Made by a program: the position numbers and the translations under genes
In this document: one piece after another, positions 51,860 to 58,475 of the stretch
How the letters are laid out: each line of letters starts with the position of its first letter
Numbering within the stretch: the stretch's first letter is position 1
Notes under the pieces: model-generated
The model's input: the letters and a program-made list of their open reading frames with translations, nothing else
The model's database searches: none
Told to the model about the DNA's origin: nothing
From: Nocardioides lacusdianchii
GTDB lineage: Bacteria; Actinomycetota; Actinomycetes; Propionibacteriales; Nocardioidaceae
DNA length: 64,000 nucleotides
NCBI RefSeq assembly: GCF_020102855.1
Contig: NZ_JADHZD010000005.1
Location: 186,001 to 250,000, forward strand
Direction: 5' to 3'

Positions 51860-52419
51860 TCCGGCTCCCGGAGGTCGAGCCGACCCGGCTCGAGGTAGGC
51901 GTTGAGGTTGACCACGAACGGGGCCGCTCCGTCCTCGGTGCTGTCCTCGACCTCCTCGACCGTGGAGGTGAGGGCCTCGACCAGCGCCTTGGCGCGCGCG
52001 GGCGTCAGGGTGAAGTGCCAGTCGCTGAGCGTGCTGACGCCCTGCCACTGCTCGGGGTAGAACCGCAGCTCGGAGACGACCGTGCGCAACCGCTCGCCGT
52101 AGATCATCGCCACGGTGGCCAGGTAGGCCTCGACGTCGTCGGTGATGTCCTCCCCGCTGAACGAGGTGTAGGTCGCCTCGTGCGTCGCGCGCCACCAGCG
52201 GTCGCGGGCGTTGCCCCGCTCGGTGTCCTCCTCGATGAAGCCGTGCTGGGCAAGCTGGCGCAGGTGGTACGACGTCGCGCCGGTGTTGAGCCCCAGGCGG
52301 CCGGCGAGCACGGTCGCCGTCGCGGGGCCGTCGGAGCGCAGCAGGCCGAGCATCCGCAGGCGGACGGGGTGGCTCAGGGCACGGAGGCCGGCGATGTCCG
52401 GGGTGATGGAGGAGGGCAC
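51856..52419 (-). CDS. ArsR-type winged-helix regulator
   Basis: 187 aa from GTG 52419, leaderless. Winged helix: LRALSHPVRLRMLGLLRSDG, ATVLAGRLGLNTGATSYHLR (recognition helix), LAQHGFIEEDTERGNARDRW. C-terminal domain of about 100 residues (VEALTSTVEEVEDSTEDGAA) has no cysteines that would bind metal, so the ligand is organic or unknown. It sits directly upstream of an MFS transporter and behind a TTGCAA-N17-TAGGCT promoter whose -35 region is a perfect palindrome, a probable autoregulatory operator. Confidence 0.9.
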   Translation of the reverse strand: MPSSITPDIAGLRALSHPVRLRMLGLLRSDGPATATVLAGRLGLNTGATSYHLRQLAQHGFIEEDTERGNARDRWWRATHEATYTSFSGEDITDDVEAYLATVAMIYGERLRTVVSELRFYPEQWQGVSTLSDWHFTLTPARAKALVEALTSTVEEVEDSTEDGAAPFVVNLNAYLEPGRLDLREPE

Positions 52420-52425
52420 CTCGCC

Positions 52426-52457
52426 AGCCTAGGACTGCCAAGGGTTGTTTGCAAACA
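52426..52457 (-). promoter_or_regulatory. Sigma-A promoter and palindromic operator of the ArsR-MFS operon
   Basis: Minus strand: -35 TTGCAA (52449-52454), 17-nt spacer, -10 TAGGCT (52426-52431), 6 nt to the GTG. The -35 lies within TGTTTGCAAACA (52446-52457), a perfect 12-bp palindrome, and a second TTGTTTGC half-site follows at 52459-52466. Repressor binding here would block the polymerase. Confidence 0.65.
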
Positions 52458-52477
52458 CTTGTTTGCGATCGCCCCTC

Positions 52478-52549
52478 CCCGGGTAGTCCAGTGACGGATG
52501 GTCCTCCGGGAGGCTCACTGCCGACCATCGCTCACTGGACTACCCCGGG
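52478..52549. repeat. Long-stem intergenic palindrome
   Basis: GGTAGTCCAGTGA (52482-52494) pairs perfectly with TCACTGGACTACC (52532-52544); inside, GATGGTC (52497-52503) pairs with GACCATC (52523-52529). Together about 20 bp of stem. It lies between the divergent ArsR-type and glutathione-transferase-like genes. Unlike the other elements its sequence was not seen elsewhere in the window. Confidence 0.7.
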
Positions 52550-52577
52550 TCGTGGCGTGGGTCAGTAAGGTTGAAGC

Positions 52578-53567
52578 GTGAACGACACGGCGACCTACAC
52601 CAAGCAGGGCGAGCCCTTCGAGCGCGACATGACCTACCTCCCGGACCGGGTCCTCGCAGGCGGGTCGTCGGCCGATCCCCTGGACGAGCAGTTCCCCAGC
52701 GGGTCGAAGGACAGTCCCCGCGACGTCACGACCTGGGAGGTCGCCCCCGGGCGCTACCGCCTCGTCGCCGCGCGCGCCTGTCCCTGGGCGCACCGCTCGA
52801 TCATCGTGCGCTCCCTCCTCGGGCTCGAGGACGTCATCTCCTGGGGTGCCCCCGGCCCGGTGCACGACGCCCGCAGCTGGACCTTCGACCTCGACGAGGG
52901 CGGCCGCGACCCGGTGCTGGGCATCGAGCGGCTGCAGGAGGCCTACTTCGCCCGCGAGGCCGACTACCCGCGCGGGATCACCGTGCCGGCGATCGTCGAC
53001 GTCGAGTCCGGCAAGGTCGTCACCAACGACTTCCCGCAGATCACCCACGACCTGTTCTTCGAGTGGCGCGAGCACCACCGCCCGGACGCCCCGGACCTGT
53101 GGCCGGCCGACGTCCGGGAGGAGATGGAGTCGGTGATGAAGCGGGTCTTCACCGAGGTCAACAACGGCGTCTACCGCTGCGGCTTCGCCGGCTCGCAGGA
53201 GGCCTACGAGGACGCGTACGAGCGGCTGTGGACCGCGATGGACTGGCTCGAGGAGCGCCTCGCCGACCGTCGCTACCTGATGGGTGAGGCGATCACCGAG
53301 GCCGACGTACGCCTCTTCACGACCCTGGCCCGCTTCGACGCGGTCTACCACGGCCACTTCAAGTGCAACCGCAACAAGCTCACCGAGATGCCGAACCTCT
53401 GGGGCTACGCCCGCGACCTCTTCCAGACCCCGGGCTTCGGCGACGAGGTCGACTTCGACCAGATCAAGCAGCACTACTACGTCGTGCACACCGACATCAA
53501 CCCGACGCAGATCGTGCCGGCCGGCCCCGACCCCGCCGTCTGGCTGACCCCGCACGGGCGCGGCTGA
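52578..53567 (+). CDS. Xi-class glutathione-transferase-like reductase (quinone/mycothiol-type)
   Basis: 329 aa from GTG 52578, 6 nt after TAAGGT (leaderless). N-terminal thioredoxin fold with the catalytic Cys68 in AARACPWAHRSIIVRSLLG, and a large alpha-helical C-domain (FAGSQEAYEDAYERLWTAMD, GEAITEADVRLFTTLARFDA, HFKCNRNKLTEMPNLWGYAR). This matches glutathionyl-hydroquinone-reductase (xi) proteins, which actinobacteria use although they make mycothiol rather than glutathione; the thiol partner is therefore uncertain. Length and NCR positions of the family are preserved. A terminator hairpin follows. Confidence 0.88.
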   Translation: MNDTATYTKQGEPFERDMTYLPDRVLAGGSSADPLDEQFPSGSKDSPRDVTTWEVAPGRYRLVAARACPWAHRSIIVRSLLGLEDVISWGAPGPVHDARSWTFDLDEGGRDPVLGIERLQEAYFAREADYPRGITVPAIVDVESGKVVTNDFPQITHDLFFEWREHHRPDAPDLWPADVREEMESVMKRVFTEVNNGVYRCGFAGSQEAYEDAYERLWTAMDWLEERLADRRYLMGEAITEADVRLFTTLARFDAVYHGHFKCNRNKLTEMPNLWGYARDLFQTPGFGDEVDFDQIKQHYYVVHTDINPTQIVPAGPDPAVWLTPHGRG

Positions 53568-53611
53568 CAGGCGTACGCCACCGGGACGCCCGGGACAGGT
53601 GTGACGCCTGT
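53567..53611 (+). terminator. Terminator after the glutathione-transferase-like gene
   Basis: ACAGGCGT (53567-53574) pairs with ACGCCTGT (53604-53611), followed by TTCCCGTGTTTTCCC. It begins in the stop codon of the gene. Confidence 0.55.
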
Positions 53612-53796
53612 TTCCCGTGTTTTCCCTGTGATTGATCGATTTTCGGTCAAGCCAGCCCTCAGGTAGTCCATCGCTTCGTCGAAGCATCGCCGTGTGGGCG
53701 TGTCGAGACGGCACGGTTGTGCCATCGGCTGCCCGTCCGGGGTGGGCAGCACCGGCTGACCGCCCGTCGCGGGGGTCGCTCGACAGGGGATGGACA

Positions 53797-54921
53797 GTGG
53801 GAGCAGCGCGCAGGAGGCGTCCGGCGGACGTGCGTACGGCGAGGGCCGGCGCGTCGGCCCTGCGCGCCCGCGGCGTCGCGACCCTCGTCGCCCTGCCCGC
53901 CCTCGTGCTGCAGGCCACGGCCGTCCCTGCGGGTGCCGCCGACGACGTCCCTCTGGGGGTCGCCGTGACCGCGGCCGGCTCCCTCGTCCGCACGCACGGC
54001 TGGACGATCGACCAGTCCGTCGACGCCCTCGCACGCTCCGTCGACGTCACCGGCCGTGCGACGTTCCGCTGGACCGTCACGGCCCGTGCGGGTGACGTCA
54101 CCGACTCGGCCTGGGCGCTCGCCGGCGACGTGACCGTCACCAACCCCGCCGCGGACGGCGACGTGGTCGCCGACGTCGCGGTGACCACCGACCTCGGCGG
54201 CGGCGCCGCGTGCACCGTCGCCGGTGGCGACGACGCCGTCGTCCCGGCCGCCGGCTCGCTCACGCTCGCCTGGACCTGCGCCTTCACCTCCGCGCCCTCC
54301 GCGTCCGGCTCGGTCTCCGCGACCGCGTCGTGGGCCCCGGACGCCCACTCGACCGGCACCGCCCCGGCGGAGCTCGTCGCCTCGGAGCCCGACCGGACGG
54401 TGGCCGTCGTCGGTGACCACGCGGTCCCCGGACAGCGGGTCGTCCTCGACCCCGCACTGACCTGGGCGCCCGGGCTGGTCCGGTCGTGGACCTATGACCT
54501 GGCGCTCGCCGGTGGCGCGCCGTCGGCGTGCGCGACGTACGCCAACAGCGCCGCCGTCGACCTCGCGAGCGGTGCCGACCCGGTCGTCACGACCGCCGTC
54601 CGCTCCTGCACGCCCGAGGTCCTTCCGGCGCAGGCCTTCAGCTCGCCGGCGGGCTCGGTGCGCGCCAGGTGCCGCGGCAAGGTCAGGGCCCAGCTCGCCA
54701 ACCGCTCGGGGGAGACGGTGGTCTACCGGCTCCGCGTCGGCGCCAAGGTGCACCGCATCTCCGTGCCGTCGCTGGGCAGCAAGCGCTTCGTCACCCGGGG
54801 CCGTGCGCTGGCGCCGGTGACGCTGAAGGCCGGCTCCGTCCGGCTCGACCGGACCCGCGTGCCGCAGCGCTGTGCCGGTCCCCTCACCGTCCCCTCCCTG
54901 ACGCAGGGCGGCCGGTCGTGA
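53797..54921 (+). CDS. Secreted surface protein of unknown function
   Basis: 374 aa from GTG 53797 with ACAGGGGAT 5-12 nt upstream; the longer frame before it is not coding-like. N-terminal signal region is hydrophobic but Arg-rich (GVATLVALPALVLQATAVPAGA ending about residue 50, given here in part as VALPALVLQATAVPAGAA). The mature part is beta-rich: a domain with HGWTIDQSVDALARSVDVTG, FRWTVTARAGDVTDSAWALA and VTNPAADGD, which resembles immunoglobulin-like modules of actinobacterial surface proteins, and a Cys-containing part (CTVAGGDD, TCAFTSAP, ACATYANS, RSCTPEV). No sorting signal. Function unknown. About 15 bp after its stop begins the first copy of a three-hairpin structured element. 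Confidence 0.65.
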   Translation: MGAARRRRPADVRTARAGASALRARGVATLVALPALVLQATAVPAGAADDVPLGVAVTAAGSLVRTHGWTIDQSVDALARSVDVTGRATFRWTVTARAGDVTDSAWALAGDVTVTNPAADGDVVADVAVTTDLGGGAACTVAGGDDAVVPAAGSLTLAWTCAFTSAPSASGSVSATASWAPDAHSTGTAPAELVASEPDRTVAVVGDHAVPGQRVVLDPALTWAPGLVRSWTYDLALAGGAPSACATYANSAAVDLASGADPVVTTAVRSCTPEVLPAQAFSSPAGSVRARCRGKVRAQLANRSGETVVYRLRVGAKVHRISVPSLGSKRFVTRGRALAPVTLKAGSVRLDRTRVPQRCAGPLTVPSLTQGGRS

Positions 54922-54937
54922 AGCCTCACCTGGTCTC

Positions 54938-55020
54938 CGGGTAGCCGTCTGCGCTCCCGAGCCTCCGCCCCATGGAGGGAGCCGGCGTCGTCAGGTCACC
55001 CACGGGCCTGTCGGCGCCGG
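54938..55020 (+). ncRNA. Three-hairpin structured element, copy 1
   Basis: P1 54938-54959 (CGGG/CCCG, bulged T, AGC/GCT). P2 54962-54978 (CCTCC/GGAGG, loop GCCCCAT). P3 54982-55020: CCGGCG..CGCCGG and CAGG/CCTG with a T-T mismatch, loop TCACCCACGGG. A second copy at 56020-56107 has the same order and spacing with compensating base changes. A T88.G14 wobble (54988 with 55014) is only compatible with plus-strand RNA. Reads into a terminator-like hairpin at 55054-55085. Not a riboswitch I recognise. Confidence 0.5.
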
Positions 55021-55053
55021 TTCGTACGTCGTCCCGCACCACGTCGGCGCACG

Positions 55054-55085
55054 CCGAAAACCCCGTTCTGATGGGGGTTTCGCGG
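55054..55085 (+). terminator. Terminator-like hairpin after structured element copy 1
   Basis: CCGAAAACCCC (55054-55064) with GGGGGTTTCGCGG (55072-55085), one mismatch, 7-nt loop. It would end a transcript from the 53797 gene or from the element. Sequence 55086-55335 after it shows no other clear feature apart from the hairpin at 55270-55287 just upstream of the Tat gene. Confidence 0.45.
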
Positions 55086-55335
55086 CTCCCGGCTGCTCGA
55101 CGACGCTGCCTCGTCCGGGTGTGCTGGTCTACGCCTTTGACCGACATCCTCACGAATACATCGAGGTTCCCTCAAGGCCTGTCGGAGATCGGTCAGTGCC
55201 TCGCCGAAGCCTCTTGGTCAGGGGCAGGCGGGGCCCCACTCTTGGGACTGCAGAGCCGTGCGCTTGGGGGCGACGGCTCAAGCCGTCGGCGGTATTTGGG
55301 GCGCCGGCACTCACGCCAACCAGGGGACTTTCATC

Positions 55336-55701
55336 ATGGCCAACTACACCCGTCGCACAGTCGTCCGAGGCGCTGCCTGGACCGTGCCCGTCATCGCAGT
55401 CGCAGCACCGATCCCGGCATTCGCCACCTCTCTCAGCTGCCGGCCCTTCGCCGAGTGCAAGAAGCCGGGTGCCAGTCAGGACAACACCAAGACGTACGTC
55501 ATCAACTCGAACTGCGGAACGCTTGACAACAACATCGCCAGCGTCACCGTGGATGGCAAGGACACTACGTTCTTGAGCGCGGGCCGTTACGAGACCGTGC
55601 AGTTCAAGGACTCGGGCAACTACCGCGATGTCGTCATCACGTTCACCGACGGCACGATCGAGGAGTACAAGAAGGTTCCCTTCCCGCCCTGCGCGAAGTA
55701 G
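55336..55701 (+). CDS. Small Tat-exported protein of unknown function
   Basis: 121 aa from ATG 55336 (AGGGGAC 8-14 nt upstream); an earlier in-frame GTG/ATG at 55258 would add 26 non-conserved residues. Twin-arginine signal YTRRTVVRGAAWTVPVIAVA with cleavage after AFA near residue 30. Mature protein of about 90 residues has four Cys (SCRPFAECKKPG, SNCGT, PFPPCAK) that could form two disulfides, and a short beta-rich body (VTVDGKDTTFLSAGRY). I do not recognise the family. A 7-bp hairpin with TCAA loop lies 48 nt upstream. A second tiny secreted ORF follows 10 nt after its stop. Confidence 0.7.
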   Translation: MANYTRRTVVRGAAWTVPVIAVAAPIPAFATSLSCRPFAECKKPGASQDNTKTYVINSNCGTLDNNIASVTVDGKDTTFLSAGRYETVQFKDSGNYRDVVITFTDGTIEEYKKVPFPPCAK

Positions 55702-55710
55702 GAACCCGTC

Positions 55711-55845
55711 ATGCGCCGCGCAGCCCTGAGCCTCCTTGCTGTCGCACTCACGGTGGGTGGTCTCTCGGTCGGACAACCGAGCGGATCGTCCGCCACGCCT
55801 GACGAGGTGGTGCGCGACTCGGCCCCGCGCCTCACCTCCTCCTGA
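55711..55845 (+). CDS. Short secreted peptide/protein (44 aa)
   Basis: ATG 55711, 10 nt after the Tat protein's stop; TAG-GAACCC lies upstream, and the ORF stops at 55845. Sequence starts MRRAALSLLAVALTVGG, a signal-peptide-like helix, then about 22 residues ending RLTSS. Too short for family recognition. Could be the remnant of a larger secreted protein, or a small cotranslated partner of the Tat protein. A strong terminator hairpin follows 14 nt after it. Confidence 0.4.
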   Translation: MRRAALSLLAVALTVGGLSVGQPSGSSATPDEVVRDSAPRLTSS

Positions 55846-55858
55846 CGCCTACGTCACC

Positions 55859-55884
55859 GTCCCCGCGGGTTCGCCCGCGGGGAC
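55859..55884 (+). terminator. Strong hairpin terminator after the Tat-protein operon
   Basis: GTCCCCGCGGG (55859-55869) pairs with CCCGCGGGGAC (55874-55884) around TTCG: 11 perfect bp with a stable tetraloop. It lies 14 nt after the 44-aa ORF. Confidence 0.6.
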
Positions 55885-56019
55885 GCTGGCGTACCGACGA
55901 CCTGTCGGAGGCGTGTCGACCACCCAGCTCCACCGCGCCACGCCCGGCGTCGCGCCAGACCCCCGAGGTCCGGCTCGACTCCGGTCCGTGGTTCGGAGCC
56001 GGACGACCACCTCCCTCAC

Positions 56020-56107
56020 CGGGCAGTGCTTCGGCCTGCCCGAGCCTCCAACCCCCAATGGAGGCGGGCCGGCGTCGACGGGTCACCCACGAGCCCGTCG
56101 GCGCCGG
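56020..56107 (+). ncRNA. Three-hairpin structured element, copy 2
   Basis: P1 56020-56042 (CGGGCAG/CTGCCCG, bulged T, GC/GC, UUCG loop). P2 56045-56064 (CCTCC/GGAGG, loop AACCCCCAAT). P3 56069-56107 (CCGGCG/CGCCGG, then TCGA/TCGG with U.G wobble, CGGG/CCCG, loop TCACCCACGAG). Same order and 2-nt P1-P2 gap as copy 1; A-U in copy 1 becomes G-C at P3 position 12. It lies 217 nt upstream of the dehydrogenase E1alpha TTG. A 9-bp hairpin at 55968-56004 precedes it. No protein ORF of note was found in 55846-56323. Confidence 0.5.
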
Positions 56108-56323
56108 CTCATCCGTGTCCGGCGTCGTTTCGGGCTCGCCGGGACGCAGCGGGGTCGTACGCCGCGGGGCGGGGCTCCGGCCCCGTCAGATTGGTGCTGG
56201 CAGGCCACGGCAGATACGTTTGGCGCCATCATGTGGTCGGGGTCACACACGCCGACGACCACGCTGAAAGCCGTCGGCGTCCGGTGATCCCGGGAACGTC
56301 GCTAGCTGTTGAAGGAGAGCCCG

Positions 56324-57481
56324 TTGCCCGACCCGGTGAGTTTCGGCCCCGACCTTGCGGAGGTCTTCGGACCCTCCCAGACCGATGGTGGCCCCGACCT
56401 CGTCCAGCTGCTGACGCCCGAGGGTGAGCGCGTCCACCACCCCGAGTTCGACCACGACTTCTCCGCCGAGGAGCTGCGCGGTCTCTACCGAGACATGGTC
56501 CTGACGCGGCGCATCGACGTCGAGGCCACCGCGCTCCAGCGCCACGGCGAGCTCGGCATCTGGGCCCAGCTGCTCGGCCAGGAGGCCGCGCAGATCGGCG
56601 CCGGTCGCGCCATGCGTCCCCAGGACTACGCGTTCCCGACCTACCGCGAGCACGGCGTCGCCTACTGCAAGGGCGTCGACCCGCTGCGGCTGCTCGGCCT
56701 GTTCCGCGGGGTCGACCAGGGCGGTTGGGACCCCAACGAGAACAACTTCGGTCTCTACACGATCGTCATCGGCGCCCAGACGCTCCACGCCACCGGCTAC
56801 GCCATGGGCATGCAGCGCGACGGCGTGGTCGGCACCGGCGACCCCGAGCGCGACTCGGCCGTCATCGCCCACTTCGGCGACGGCGCGTCCTCGCAGGGCG
56901 ACGTCAACGAGGCGTTCATCTTCGCCGCCTCCTACAACGCCCCCGTCGTGTTCTTCTGCCAGAACAACCAGTGGGCCATCTCGGAGCCGATCGAGCGCCA
57001 GACCCGCATCCCGCTCTACCAGCGCGCGCTGGGCTTCGGCTTCCCGGGCATCCGCGTCGACGGCAACGACGTGCTGGCGACGTACGCCGTCACGAAGGCC
57101 GCCCTGCAGCGCGCCCGCGAGGGCAACGGCCCGTCGTTCGTCGAGGCCTACACCTACCGCATGGGTGCGCACACCACGACCGACGACCCGACCCGCTACC
57201 GCCTCAACGACGAGCTCGAGCACTGGAAGCTCAAGGACCCGATCGAGCGGCTCAAGGTCTACCTCCGCCGCAACGGCCTGGTCGACCAGGAGTTCTTCGA
57301 CGACCTCGACGCCGAGGCCAAGGAGATGGGCCACCACCTCCGCGAGGGCTGCAAGGCGCTGCCCGACCCGAAGCCGATGGACCAGTTCGGCTACGTCTTC
57401 AGCGAGATGACCGACGAGATCCGTGAGCAGCGCGACGGCTTCGCCGCCTACCTCGCGTCGTTCGAGGGGAGCACCCACTGA
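56324..57481 (+). CDS. 2-oxoacid dehydrogenase E1 alpha subunit
   Basis: 385 aa. TTG 56324 chosen because AAGGAG lies at 56312-56317, 6 nt upstream; the frame's earlier TTG (56309) overlaps that ribosome site. TPP-dependent decarboxylase of pyruvate or branched-chain 2-oxoacids. TPP motif GDGASSQGDVNEAFIF ... FFCQNNQW (GDG-x-NN), preceded by AQLLGQEAAQIGAGRAMRPQ and TYREHG. C-terminal RMGAHTTTDDPTRYR contains the phosphorylation-loop region of BCKDH. E1beta follows with a 1-bp overlap (TGATG). Without E3 in the cluster, the lipoamide dehydrogenase must be elsewhere. Confidence 0.93.
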   Translation: MPDPVSFGPDLAEVFGPSQTDGGPDLVQLLTPEGERVHHPEFDHDFSAEELRGLYRDMVLTRRIDVEATALQRHGELGIWAQLLGQEAAQIGAGRAMRPQDYAFPTYREHGVAYCKGVDPLRLLGLFRGVDQGGWDPNENNFGLYTIVIGAQTLHATGYAMGMQRDGVVGTGDPERDSAVIAHFGDGASSQGDVNEAFIFAASYNAPVVFFCQNNQWAISEPIERQTRIPLYQRALGFGFPGIRVDGNDVLATYAVTKAALQRAREGNGPSFVEAYTYRMGAHTTTDDPTRYRLNDELEHWKLKDPIERLKVYLRRNGLVDQEFFDDLDAEAKEMGHHLREGCKALPDPKPMDQFGYVFSEMTDEIREQRDGFAAYLASFEGSTH

Positions 57482-58464
57482 TGAGCACCCAGAAGATCAC
57501 CCTGGCCAAGGGCCTCAACATGGGCCTGCGCAAGGCCATGGAGGCCGACGACAAGGTCCTGCTCATGGGTGAGGACGTCGGCAAGCTCGGCGGCGTCTTC
57601 CGCATCACCGACGGCCTGCAGAAGGACTTCGGCGAGGACCGCGTCATCGACTCGCCCCTCGCAGAGTCCGGCATCGTCGGCACCGCGGTCGGCATGGCGC
57701 TGCGCGGCTACCGCCCCGTCATCGAGATCCAGTTCGACGGCTTCGTCTACCCCGCCTACGACCAGATCGTGTGCCAGGTCGCGAAGTACACCTACCGCTC
57801 GCAGGGCAAGGTGAAGATGCCGATCGTCATCCGCATCCCCTTCGGCGGAGGCATCGGTGCGGTCGAGCACCACTCGGAGAGCCCGGAGGCGCAGTTCGCG
57901 CACACCCCCGGCCTCAAGGTGGTCGCCTGCTCCAACCCCGTCGACGGCTACTGGATGATCCAGCAGGCCATCGCCCACGACGACCCGGTCATCTTCCTCG
58001 AGCCCAAGCGCCAGTACCACGCCGACAAGGCCGAGCTCGACGAGTCCGCGACGCCCGAGCCGCTCTTCACCTCGCGCGTCGTGCGCGCCGGCACCGACGC
58101 CACCGTGCTGGCCTACGGCCCGACGGTGAAGACCGCGCTCAAGTGCGCGGAGGCCGCCGAGTCCGAGGGCCGCAGCCTCGAGGTCATCGACCTGCGCACG
58201 CTCTCGCCGCTCGACATGGCCCCGGTCTTCGAGTCCGTACGCCGCACCGGCCGCTGCGTGATCACCCACGAGGCGCACGTCAACCTCGGCATGGGCGCGG
58301 AGGTGGCGGCCCGGATCACCGAGCAGTGCTTCTACTCCCTCGAGGCCCCGGTCCTGCGCGTCGGCGCGTTCGACATGCCCTACCCGCCGTCGCGCATCGA
58401 GGAGGAGTACCTCCCCGACCTCGACCGCGTGCTCGACGCCGTCGACCGCACCTTCGCCTTCTGA
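57481..58464 (+). CDS. 2-oxoacid dehydrogenase E1 beta subunit
   Basis: 327 aa from ATG 57481, overlapping the E1alpha stop by one base. Transketolase-like beta chain: GEDVGKLGGVFRITDGLQ, PLAESGIVGTAVGMALRGYR, EIQFDGFVYPAYDQIVCQVA, and HEAHVNLGMGAEVAARI in the C-terminal domain. It completes the heterotetrameric E1. The branched-chain enzyme is the better guess because of the E2 that follows (its linker and catalytic domain), but pyruvate is not excluded. ATG of the E2 lies 11 nt after the stop with AGAGGAA upstream. Confidence 0.93.
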   Translation: MSTQKITLAKGLNMGLRKAMEADDKVLLMGEDVGKLGGVFRITDGLQKDFGEDRVIDSPLAESGIVGTAVGMALRGYRPVIEIQFDGFVYPAYDQIVCQVAKYTYRSQGKVKMPIVIRIPFGGGIGAVEHHSESPEAQFAHTPGLKVVACSNPVDGYWMIQQAIAHDDPVIFLEPKRQYHADKAELDESATPEPLFTSRVVRAGTDATVLAYGPTVKTALKCAEAAESEGRSLEVIDLRTLSPLDMAPVFESVRRTGRCVITHEAHVNLGMGAEVAARITEQCFYSLEAPVLRVGAFDMPYPPSRIEEEYLPDLDRVLDAVDRTFAF

Positions 58465-58475
58465 GAGGAACTGCC

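Noticed and set aside
54938..56107. TPP, cobalamin, SAM or c-di-GMP/c-di-AMP riboswitches
   Set aside because: None of the conserved cores that I know were found in either copy; only the three-hairpin element is supported.
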